Part shown: piece after piece, positions 40,715-53,600 of the stretch | How the letters are laid out: every line of letters starts with the position of its first letter | How positions within the stretch are numbered: position 1 is the stretch's first letter | From: Echeneis naucrates | Taxonomy: Eukaryota; Chordata; Actinopteri; Carangiformes; Echeneidae | DNA length: 64,000 bases | Direction of reading: 5' to 3' | NCBI RefSeq assembly: GCF_900963305.1 | Contig: NC_042530.1 | Coordinates: forward strand, 7,201,890-7,265,889 | Made by a program: the position numbers and the translations under genes | Notes under the pieces: model-generated | Seen by the model: the letters and a program-made list of their open reading frames with translations, nothing else | The model's database searches: none | Told to the model about the DNA's origin: nothing

Positions 40715-43700
40715 CTGAAATGTCACGGCTCTTTCATTTAATATCAAATTCCTTTTGCATAGAGAGGTCAGAATGCATACTGTGTTACACAACAGCAACA
40801 AACTTCATTAGTGCTTTACTATGCTCTGGTATCCTTGCATGCAGATTTATGGAAAATTAATTAACAGTCAAGAACACTTGAGAGCGCACGTAGAAAGTGC
40901 ATGCAGGAGAAAGTTGCACGTTCAAAGTATTTCCTCCAAGAATGCACCTTCACATCATAAACATATACAGTTACTTTTCAAGCAAGGTGCAGGTAAACAG
41001 CAAAATACTTTTTTTTTTTTAATTATAAAATCTTATTCATGCCAAAATATTTATGTAAGTAGAATATAAGATATGTATAGATATTATAACATATATTTTC
41101 AGTACAGCTAGGAATACAAATGCGTATTTGATGATCATTTGCATGAAGGTACATGAAATTAATCATCTCTATGAATATCAGGCACCAGTTCAAGCCCTTG
41201 TCTTAACAGCCAAAATTGGACTGTTTGCAGAAAACACCTGCTAAAACGAGGTTTATATTTTAAATATTCTTGGAAAATCTCCAACTACGGTCCTGAAATG
41301 TATATAATAAATCATTATTTGAGGAAAGATAGCATCTCACTTGACATGTTCAAGGATGAGCATGCAAGAGGGGCGATATCATAATTTAGCCCTTTGTGAA
41401 AAATTGAAAACGTTTTTGATGATAGAAAGGGAACAAAGAACAAGGATCAATGCCAAAAAGAAGGTTATCATAATGTCAAAAAAACAGCAAAGCTAAAATA
41501 AGAGGGCAACAAAAATAAATGTAATTATACCACACACAATTTCAAACATCCCCACAGTTAACTCTAGAGTTGTTGTTCTTCCCTCATCAGAAATCTATGG
41601 ATACTGACCGCTGTACTGCCTTTTCGTGGCGTGAAAGCCGGTGGCTGGTGGTGGGAACTTCTTCTAGGTCATCGTCCAGGTCACACCCATTGTCTGCCGC
41701 CTCTTGTGAGTAGCTGTGCTTCATGACCAAGATGCTCCTGCGGTTTCCTGTGGCCGGAAGTAAGGGACGCACTGCCATGGGTGGCTGTGGAAGATCTGTG
41801 AGCAGAGTGGCAGCTGCTGCGTCACGTGCGCTCAAATTTCCACGGCTTCCTCGTCCACTGAGTGACAGCTGGGATATGTGGGCAGAGCCGGGATTGGAGC
41901 TGGACCCACAGTGGTGATCGTGGACACAGCGTGAGGAGGCACGGCGAAGGGCATGGTAGTTTTCAAAGTCTTCTGCCAGGTCGACTAAATCTGCCGACGC
42001 CGCCGCAGCCGTTGTGGCGCTCCGTAAAGTACACAGCTCATAGTGAGGCGGCTCAAAAACCTCCTGGAACATGGTGGGGTCAAAGTCCTCCCGCCGCAGA
42101 ATGTACTTTTTACGTGGCTGCTTTATCTGAACAATGACAGAGACGATGAGGAGGATGAGGACTATGCAACAGGTGACACCGATTATGGTCCCATTCGTGT
42201 TGTTCAGGTTGTCAAGGATGCTGGCTTTTCTCTTCTCTGTACAGTGGGAGAGAGACAGCAGAGTGAGGACACAACAATTATGAGAATATGGCACTTGAAG
42301 ATGTCTTTAAAAACTTATAGACAACTGTCATCAACAGATAACCAATTAAATTTGACACTGTGCTATAAACTGTGATTATCTGCACTTCCCAGATCACTGG
42401 CCGTTATCGAGGCTTTAGCATGGGTAGACTGCATCAGCTCGAAAAATGAAAAAGGTCAAGTTGAGAAAGGGCTTCCAACCGACTTTGCTTAGTTAACAGC
42501 CATTGAGATGATAATCCTCTGAGTTTAACTAGTTGGTGAATATACCATTATTATCATTGTAAACTGAGCTAGTATGGAAATACAGACATAGCAATTGTAA
42601 CTACATGGGTGGGACTTAGCAACGCAGTCAGGATGTCCTTGGCTACAGCTTATAGAAGGAGGGACTAACCATAGCTACAGCGATATCTTCTACCAAATGG
42701 TCCTTATCATGTAAAAGGTGAAGGCCGTGACCTTCATGAGGTATCAAACAGGAGGAAAAGGTCATATTTGGTCAAAGCTATAGTCTATTTGTCACAAGGG
42801 AAACCACAGAGAATTGAACAGACTAACGGTGTGTGGAGAGGCAATCTGTGGAGAGATCTGTGACATTTAAACGCTCGACGAACTAGCGCAGTAGGCCAAG
42901 CTTCAATGACAGTAAATGGTTACATTCAGAGATGTAAAGGAGAAACGGATGAAACTTGACATTTTACCACTAATGAGGACAAATGTGGCCACTGTGGTGG
43001 ACCTATGCAATACTATAGTTGAGAGAAGGCAGTAGACAGAGTAACAGGCAGAGAAACATGCTGTCCACTCACTGAGATCTGCTTAATTTCAAACACTCCA
43101 GCACATTAGGCTTAAATGGGTGTCTGAGTGAGGAATAGTCTACGCAGCATTTATTTAATTGATTCAATTTGTCATTGCCTCCACTTAAAGTGGTGCGTGT
43201 AGAGTTACTATACACAGAAAGCACAGGCATCTTCTCTCTACAACTTTACCCTCTCATTCAAAGAACTGAGGGTAACGATGCAGCATGAGTTTACTGTTAA
43301 AATAAAATAAAATAAAATAAATAAACAATAACATAAGAATTTTTTTTGTATGTGTTGTATGTGTTTGAATTTCAAACAAAGTAGAACACATCTTAAGCAC
43401 AAGGAACAACAGTGTGCGTTAATGATCACATGATAATGATTGATGTGGTTGTTTCAGTTGTAAGAGGTCTAGATGTCATCTTATGTACTTGGAATACAGT
43501 GATGGGTCACGGACAAGACGAATTTACTGTCAGTATAATGCAGAGAAAATGTGGCTTATCCCCAGAGTCTTCACACATCTCAGGTAATTACTGGCAAAGC
43601 ATTTAATATGTTGATGCTTCAACAAAGAAATCTGAAGTTGGTTGTATAGATAAATTATGGAGATGCCAGTACTGTGGCAAGACGCTGGGAATCAATGCAG

Positions 43701-44697
43701 CGTATAGATCCACTAGCTTTGAAATTCTGAATGGAGAAGAAGTAATTGATAGTATCACAAAGTAAGAGCGCACACAGGACCCTTGGGGCACGGAAACAAG
43801 GTAAAATAAGGGCATGTTCAAAAAGTACACACTGACATTTTGATGAGGGAGCAACAACCTGAACTCCAATTATGAAATATCTCAAAATATCAGTTGACAA
43901 GTTGGAGGTTTTACAAGTTTTTTAATAGTTTCATTTATCCAAACTCATAGCCTTAATTTTATCATTTCATTTAATATGTGATGAGAAGTTTAGAGAAGAA
44001 TTATTTGCCTTTTCAGCCATTGTATTTCCAATCTAAAGTAGCAGCACACACCCATTAAATCCTCCGACATTTTTAATCTCAAACGATTGAGATAGAGGCT
44101 AAATTGTACATTTGCAGTAAATGCCTGACTACAGTGTGGCTGCTACAGTCTTACCTTTACACTGGTTCTCATCCCAGGGGTAGACACAGTTCTGCATGCC
44201 GTTACACACCAGTGTGTTGTTTATGCACATGTTACTGTGACAGAAAAAGGCATCTGCATCACACGGAGCTGGAAGACAAGACAAGAAATTAACCTGCTGG
44301 TCGTCAGAGATGTTATTTATTGATTGTTAAGGCGTACGCATTTTTCGAACTGAATTGTATTTACAATCTAATCTGAAGTCATAAGCGCAGCTCAGTGGAA
44401 AGTTCAATTCCTTTTAAGGGGATTTCTCTATCATTAACAACTGCAAAAGAGTAGGACACTTGCTGCAGAACAAATTAGTATTTGAGTTACAGCTGAGGAG
44501 AAGTTCTAGTGTGCCAGATTTGGAAAAAAATAAATTTGGATCAGCATTACTCAAATCAGACCTTTTTCCCTTGCACCCATCTGTTCTTCATGAATTTTCA
44601 TCCTCATCCTCCTCTTCAAACATTTGCTGAGACAACTTGTGGATATGAATGAATTTCTTGGAATGTGTGTGTGTGTGTGTGAACTGTATGTTTGTGT

Positions 44698-44746
<49 letters not shown>

Positions 44747-47597
44747 CTGTATGTTTGCGTGTGTGTGTGCTTGCTGTCTGGAGAGACAGCCATGACATTT
44801 CACAGTCGTCTGCGCACATAACAGATCCCAAACAAAGCCTTTCTATTTATGCACCCTGCTGTTTATTTGTCTTCACTGCACAGCTGTTGTCAACACAAAT
44901 CAAAACAGGTAATAAACATGATCGTGTCCTCAAACACATCATCCACCACGACACCTGCCCTCACGCTGCCACCATCTCTACCTTTCTATGAGAGCAGACT
45001 GAGAGGTAGCACCGCCCATCAACAAGGCATGGCCGTCTGTCACTGAGATAATGTTATAGACTCTATAGCGACGTCATTCATAGGCAAGGTGCCCTTGTTC
45101 TCAGCAACTAATCACACTAATGCAAATGGCATCTGATTGGTTAATTTATCACTTCTTCCTGTCAATCAAAGTAAAACAAGCTGGTGCAAGCTTCAATAGT
45201 TTCTCCTGTCAAATTTACAATAAAAAGCAAAATATCACATCTATGAATTTGTCATTAGTGTAGGATTTATACAGCAGTACTTAACTATCTCTTTGAAAGG
45301 AGATTGAGTGATTTTTGCATCGGTTTCATGTGGCTTATTTCTCTGGACTAGTCAAAACCACATTTTCACTTCTGGTCGTATTTAGCAGGAAAGTTTCTAA
45401 ATCTAACTTCAGGTAACCAGATCATTATATACTGATACAGCAAAAGTATTAGTTTGTTTTGACACAACGCAACATGGCCATATTCAATAAGCACAAAAAA
45501 TTATTATTACATTGTTTTAAAGATTGTCCGATTACTCTCTGTCAAGGAGGAGAGTGAGGAGGGGCAAAGAATTCCCTATAAGTTTCTTATTTAGCCACTA
45601 ACACGATTATAATGGATGGCTCTATTTTGTTGCTCGCTGTTTGCTGGTGGAGGAGACATCTTTCCCTCTTTCTCTGTCTATGTCTCTCTTCTCTCTTTCT
45701 TTATCTCCCATTCTCCCCTCCGTCACACTGGCACTGTGAAGCAAAGCAGCTTGCCAGTGGTATGGCAGAGCTGGGGACTATTTGACAGTGTTACCACTGT
45801 GATGTATGGCTGTTTTCATCCCAGCACTCATCCCAAGTGAATAATAACACACCAAATTAGGGTGACTTATCGCCATCTTTCTCTGCATCCCATCCTTTCT
45901 GGGACTTTGCCAACATTTCCGGAGTCATATTGGCTCTCTGTGTGTGTTCTGACACTCCTCTTCTCATTTTATCCCCTTATCTGTTTCTCCTCTATTCAGC
46001 CTTGTTCTTTCACGCTGTAAATGCCCAAACTGCATTTTCTTTATTAACCACCAGAGGGAGCCCACCCCTCTCCTTCTCCTGTCTCCCTCACATACCACAG
46101 GGTAAGACCAGGAATTATAAAAAGTGCAATCCACACTAATCTTCTGCAAAATTAATTTCAAGACATTCTGTACTAAAAGTGCCCCCTTGCCCACACAGAA
46201 ACATTCATAGTCACTGCTGGAAGCATAAATTAACTCCTAAATGAGTGGTTGATGAAAATAGTCTGGGTGTTTTTGCAGAGAGGAGCTCCAACAGCAAGGA
46301 AGCTTCTGCAGTGAAGTGCTGAGAGCCACATGATTATAATTAATGTCTCAACTCATATAATCATTGTAGATTTGTGTTTTTGATTCAAAGGATTGTAGTC
46401 TTCTTCTTTTTCTAAGAGACGAGGTCGACGTGCCTGTTGTCTTCTTTTAATGGTAGTTGTGATATCCTCTCATTGAATCCATACCATTTTATTTTATTTT
46501 ATTTTTTTGCCACCCCGTCTAAGCGAATTCAAAAATTCATTGATAGTTCAAATATCTGTTAATAAATCCCGCACAAGAGTTGATTAATTACACATAATTT
46601 TTGCCTGTGGCAAAATTTAAAATGCTCCTCACTGCTACCAAAGAGACAGACCATCTGTCTTTTTGATTAAAGTATTGGTCTCTCTTCACTGGTTGCCAGT
46701 GAAATTTTGCTGTAGAATAGTTTTAAAATATGACTTTCTGTGCTGTTGAAGGACAGCAAGGACTGATATGAGCTTGCGTTTCTAGTTTCTGGATGGCTTT
46801 GATTCTTTACGTCCAAAGGTGAGTGAACATTTCCCATCACTGCTTCCAGACTGTGCTTTTAAAACCACTTTTAAAAAGCACTTTTGTTAATATTTACATG
46901 ACGATACACTTGCTCTGGTCTGTTACTCTTCTTTACTTTATTTCAATCATAGACTGTTGTGTTGTATTTTAGAAAAGTGCTTTCTTAAAGCCATTTTTCC
47001 GTTGAGTGCTTTAAAAAAAATGCAGCAAAAAATATACTGTGTTATTTTGAGCTTTTACAAAACATTTACAAAATTCTGCTTGTATTCTTAATCTCGGATC
47101 TGACATTTAATAGAAATGTTGACATTATTAATAATGTGGATATTAAAGTGAGTGTTGCTATGGATTAAATTGTATGAAGTAAGGCGGGCTTTGCCAGGAA
47201 AATAAGTGAATTACATTTACCTGCACAGTAGCCCACAGTATTCTTTTTAATCCCAAAACGACCAGAATAACAGGAAAATCCAACTGATGCAATCTGATTC
47301 GAAGCAGAGTAAAGACCCATATGCTCTTATGCACGGAAACATCGGCATATTATGTTTGTCTCATATGCCTTCATGCATAACACAAAGAAGCTTGACAAGA
47401 AATATAGTTAAACCAGCGCAAATTTCTGTCTGCAACCCCCGAGACAGGTATGTGTTGATGAGACGTAACACAACTGTCAGCCAAGACGTCACACAAGCAA
47501 ATTTATTTCCAAATACATAATTTCTCTCTTAGCCAAAGATAGGTTACACTTTCTTTCACTTCTCATATATAATTTTACATTGTAGTTTTGCAGCGTA

Positions 47598-47670
<73 letters not shown>

Positions 47671-50600
47671 ACATGTCTGAGTCTGAGAACAAAACAAGAT
47701 GAGTAGTATCAGCAGGTGTGAACAAAGCATGGATGATAAAAGTGGACGTTAGCATTTGGGAACATTACCCTCCTGTTGGAACAACTCTCTGGGAACCAGC
47801 AGCTGTGAAAAAATGGATAAAGGCTCAAAATCGACTGTGGCTAGGGAACACTTAATGTAACAACTGCCCCATAAGCTGAAAATCCAGCTACTGAACCCGT
47901 AACAGAGGACACACACACTGACTTGCAGCAGCTATACAACAACATCCTTTAACCCCGTGATGGGGATTCAGCATCTTCCTATAGTAGTTCTGTAGAAGGC
48001 ATAGTAACTGTGGCCATGCATGACTCACACCTACATGCTGGCAATCGTGACTCAAAAAGAAAGCAGTTTTTCTACAAATGAATCATCACCAGATTATTTA
48101 GTTGTTGATGGGATCTGAATATTTCATGAACACATTTACAAGCAAAGGGTGGGTATAGCTAGTATAACAGATATAGGTAGTAATAGAGTAAAAATGGGCT
48201 TTTTAAGAGGCGCGTCTAAAAACGTACATAAATTTGTCAGTTGCTATCTGAACACTTAAAATATTTCACAACCCTTTTAGTTTCAGGAAGATTGTTGCCA
48301 AAGTCCACTGTGTGTGTCAACCAATTTCTTAAACTATGAAGATTGTGACAGCTATAAAAAACTGTAAACTAACAATCTGTAAAATTATACCAAAAATAAT
48401 AAGTCATAACTTAGAGTTTTATACAGTTTTGGCTCTTCCACCGCAGTTTCCCATAAACCAGCATGTTATGTTGCACAATTTGAACTGCACCAAAAAGAAG
48501 TTCAGAGGTAGAAGTACACACTAAAGTGCAGCTCTGATACACCTGCTCATTGCCTGTTGACAGGTTTGGTGCAGTGCTGCTGAGCTGTGGTGGATGTTGC
48601 TCTAAAGGCTGAGGTTTGGCCGGGGTTCGCCTGAGTGACTTAGACAGAAGCGTTGCCCCGGCAACAGCACATCCCAGCTCTGCTTGGTGGAAAGGCCGTA
48701 CAAAAGGGACGCTGACTTCACAACACAGACAACACAGCTGCTGTTGTCACCCATTCTGAAGAAACTAGTCCCTAAGCTTTCTTATCTTATCGCTACAAGA
48801 CACACATACAAGCAGACGTGTTGTACTTATATATAAGGAGCATCCAACGATTGTCCTTCAGGGTTTGAGGGTTCCTGGCTGGTGTGGGTGTGTTTTGTGG
48901 CATTCAATAAATCCAATCAACCATGCAGGATGAAGGGAAACAAATTCAGCTCACTTTCAAACAACCATTCTATGTACACGCCTTCCTTCAAGATGCATTA
49001 TCTCTGCCTCTCAGTAACTATAATCCCCATATGACACACTGAGGCACTAATAGAGCGGTCTGAAAGGAGGGATCTGGCATGGAAAAAAATGAAGAGCTTA
49101 ATTCTTTGAAATTCCAGTGGAACAGTAAACCTTTTTTGACAGTTTAAATTTAACATGATTTTTGTTTGGATTTTTTTTTGCTAAGCAACCAGTCATTGTT
49201 TTAAGTTTTATCTCTTTGGTTGTCTTGAAAGATTCCTCTGCAGGCTCCAAAATTACAGATCTGAAGCCTTTCACAGTGCAGTGTGTGTGTGTTTTTATAG
49301 TGAGTGTGGCGTTAAAAGGCCCTGAATGAGATCGACATACTGTATACCCATAAGCTTCACACCTTCTTCATTCAACGCAACAGTACAAAGAATGGCCTCT
49401 GCAACCCCTGTCAAACTACAAGCTCCACCACTGAGAGCCAGTGAATAAGAAAGACGCCTTTCTTACTGTGTGTGTGTGTGTGTGTGTGTACTGTAGCTCA
49501 CTTTGTCTCAAACTCTCCTCTTACCTCAATGTGTCTTCCTGATTTCTTTTGTTTTTTTACAATAAGGGAATTAACCAGTCCGGATGCCCTCACATACGGG
49601 GCTCCTGTAGAGTTGAAATGAAATCCACCGATAATGATCCATTCAGAATAACCTGAAGGGAATATTCCTTATAATGGAGATTATGTTCCTTGGTTTTCTG
49701 CTTGGTGTCATTTAAACGGTCATAAAACTAAATGGAAACCTCTGACCGCACCTCTCCAATGAATGGCATCTCTATATCATTCATTATAAATGTGGTCACT
49801 GTGGCTCCATCTCCTTTTAATGGCTACTGTTTTATTATTATTTTAGTGTTAATGCTGCTGCAATGCTCGGTGGAAGAAGTCACAGTAAACATCTTTATGA
49901 TAAACAGAGGAGGTGTAGGTGTTTGCATATAGAGGGGCTGTCTTACGTTCTTGGTAGGTTGTGTAAAGGATGCGGAAGCGGCTTCTACGGCTGGCCTCGT
50001 CTGCCCACATGCGGATGACACCCAGCGTGGAAACCAGCATGATGTCATTGGCCACCGTGGAGCAGAACTTGCTCTTCAGGTCTTCCACCGAACTAAGACA
50101 AGTCGGGATGAGAAAATCAAAGAGAGACATGACATTTGCTGTGCAACCCAGTAATCCACATTATGCTGCCCTTATGGCTCAAAACATTTTGGTCTCATTA
50201 TTCTGTGTACAATTGTATTGATTCATGTTTATATGCTCATCTTCTTGACATAAAAATATGTGTTTACTTTGATTGTTCCTCTCGTGGGATAAAAAGTTGT
50301 TGCTGTTGGAGTCTAAACAGGTGTATTCTGTTTATTCCGTTCAATATTGAAGGGAATCTCACACTCAAGCTGAGTGTTAGATGAAAATATTGATACAACC
50401 TATTTGCAGTAGAAGCAGTAACTTATCTTAACATACAGACTTGAAATAGGGGCCAAAAGCCAGCCTGCTTTGTCAAAAGATAATGTAGTCCACCTACCAG
50501 CACCCCTAAAGCTCATAGCTTAACACGCTATATCTTGTTTTTTTAATCAATACAAAAACTGAAGCTGTCATGTTGTGAGTGGTTATGTGGATTTCTTGGA

Positions 50601-53600
50601 CCGGTGCAGTGACTGCCAAAGTGCCTCATTGTTTGCCTTGCTGTATCAGGGCGATGGTAAACATTCCCATTTCCAACTCACAATTTTTTAATTGTTGTGC
50701 TAAGCTTCAAATTTCAGACTTTTCATTAAACTGAAAAAGAACACCGTCTCAAGTAGAAAGACAAAATGATATTAAGACACATGTCAGGAAGTGATTCATG
50801 CAAAGTAAAATGAGAGTCGAAAAATCTCAGTAGGTTATTTGAAGCCATGTTAACATGGACACACTAAGGCAAGGGAAATGTCTCTTATCAAAGTACTGGA
50901 AGCAGAAGCTTCATTTTTTTGTCTCATTGTAATTAGATATTTAAGTCTTGTTCACAAGTAAAACACTAAATGTAAGTTCTTATCTAAAGTTAAAGAGGCG
51001 ATTAAATCAAGATTATGAGATAAAGAGCCGAAAATATTAACTGTGGAAGCTTTGAAGCTTGAAATTGGAGACTTAGAAGGTCGCACCTGCTGCCATCATA
51101 CACCGCCACAAAGTTGCGTTTGCATTCATTGGAGTTGGCCATCTCGTAGTCGAGAAATCGCAGGTAGATCTATTTGATGCAAGCAGGCAAAGTATGAAGA
51201 GAGAAAAAGAAGAGATCAGGTGAGCAAAATGAAAGGACGGTAAAACATTTGGTCAGACAGCGGTGAAAAGCATAGGAAAGAGGGATGAAAGGAAAAGATC
51301 AGCCCCTTCCTCTCATGTACAGTGCATCTTACTCATTATCCCTGTGCCTGATATAGCAGCTCTGTAATGAAATGAGACTGACAGACTGCAGCTTGTGCAA
51401 AGTCATTACATACGCATATCAAATGAGGACTCAGAGACAGACAGAGTCTAATAGCTTTAGACTCACTATCCATATCAGTTGAGATAAAACATTACATAAA
51501 AACTACACCCTGGTTTAACTTTAAATAGACCTTGGACATGTTGTGAGCTTTGGATGTTGAAGAGAGAACATATCTACTTAAGAGACAATTCCTTTGACAT
51601 TCAAATATATAGCCTCATTCAACATATCCAGTATATAACAAAGACATTCAAACCATGACATATCTACAGTATATGGACTATTATATTACTCTAACAATCC
51701 CTTGTTGAGTTAAATATCCACTATGACTGCTCCGATTGCCTTTGCAAGATTGTCTGTCACTCAATCAGTAGACTTAGATGGCCGCTATCACAGCTCTGGT
51801 TCTGGTTGGCTGCACACAGCACTCACAATCATTACGGTTAATGAATGGAGCACTCCTGAACTGTGACAGGGAAATGCAATGCATTAAATGCCCAAAGACA
51901 GTAGCCGCAGATGGAGCAGGATAATGGCGCATGAATTGTCAACTCGGCTTCAACAACATGACAAGTTAAATGGATCAAAGGGCAAAAACAAGCTACCCAA
52001 TTCCTCCAAGATCGCCTGCTGGTGTAAATGCTCTTCCATCTAATACATTTGTGTCATATTCTTTCGCTGTGTCAGCTTAATTTGTTTTGTCACAATAAAC
52101 AAGCTATTTTTATTTTGGTGGTACAGTTCACTACTCCATATCACTGCTGGCTTCCCAAAGACGGAGGTTTGTGTGGTGTTTGTGTGCCTTTTCTGACATT
52201 GATCTAAAACAATGTTTATTTGAAATTTTATGATCTAAAGTACACAAAAAAAGTTGATAGACACACCATGTCTCCGTCCAACCTGACCCAAAACTGTGAG
52301 AGACTTTGGTGAAGTTAAACTGCTCATACAATTTTAAACAGATTCCAGTATAAACGTGATGCATTTGGAGAGTTTCAATTGTAATTTTTTTTTTTTTTTT
52401 TTGAATATACTGCTGTGTACTGCTCAATGGTCTACACTCAGTACTCTACATTAGCAAAGTGAATACAAAGTTTTAGAAATGTATTATAAAGGGGAAAAGT
52501 GAAAATATATTGACATCACATGAAATATTTAGACTCTTTGCTCTGACGGTTGAAATTTATTCCAGGTGTGTCCCATTTCTCTGGACCATCTTTGAGATGT
52601 TTGGTTGGAGTCCATCTGTGGTAAATCTACTTAATTGGAAATGATTTAGAAAGGCACATCTGTTTCACAACTGACAGGGTCTGTAAGCTGTGACACAAGA
52701 AAAGCTGTTACGAGCTACAGATTCTACACAGATGCTGAACTATCTATCCAATCACCATCCCATCCGACAAAACGTGAAATAGGGCCGCAATCCCTTCAGT
52801 GTGTGAATTATTGTGAATTTTCAATAACCATAAAAGTGTTTTTGCACAAAGCTCTATGTCACCATGTAGTGATGGGAAGGATCATTTTACTGGTCTTTTA
52901 ATCTCGCTCAGTAAACAGAACAAATCTTTTTTTCAAGTCATTAGTTCATTTCGTTCATTGGAACCAGTGTGGCGCTGTAGCTGATATTTGAGTGATGAGC
53001 AACATGGTTTGCTTCACTTGGCATAATACACAAGTTTGCTTTTGTTAAACTATTGAGCGCCCTTTTGGGCCAAACCCTACTGAAGTTGAACTTCGGTGCT
53101 CTCCTCACCAGTAACAACAGCATTGGTCATGTTACATGTAACCACGTGATTAATGAACGAAAGACCCGAAGACCCGTAGTTATGAGTCGTGAACAAATCA
53201 CTCGTTGACGCTGGTAACTAGTTCGTACCCCCCGAGACTAGACTGGATCCCTCCACAGGCCGGCCCCCCTGAGACTAGATCGCCCCCACAGCGACCGGAC
53301 CCCTCCACAGAGACTACAGACTAGACCCGACCCCCCCAGAGAGCGGGTCAAAATTAAAATCCAGCTAACCTGTTGGGTATCTCATCACTTCATAGATCTT
53401 TCCACTCATTAGCACTGGGTCAAATATTTAATTCTCTAAAACGTATGATCAAAAAAAAAAAAACTAATCAGAGCACCATTAATCTCACCTGTACTTTGTC
53501 GTTAAAGTTTATTAGTAGATGATCGTATGCAAATGCTCAAGACCAGCGTGGTTTTCTTTCAGTAAACGTAATAAACTTTTCCCAACATATATGAGCTGCT

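Larger units (their letters stand above)
44269..49946 (-). other. neto1 intron with microsatellites
   Basis: A 5.7 kb intron between the CUB2 end and the LDLa exon. It holds (GT)n tracts at 44664-44770, 47601-47668 and about 49467-49488. Other open frames here are translations of the repeats or chance. Confidence 0.6.

Noticed and set aside
44551-44831. His/Thr-repeat proteins in several frames
   Set aside because: These are translations of a (GT)n microsatellite. The same applies to the frames at 47489-47755 and 63651-63956.
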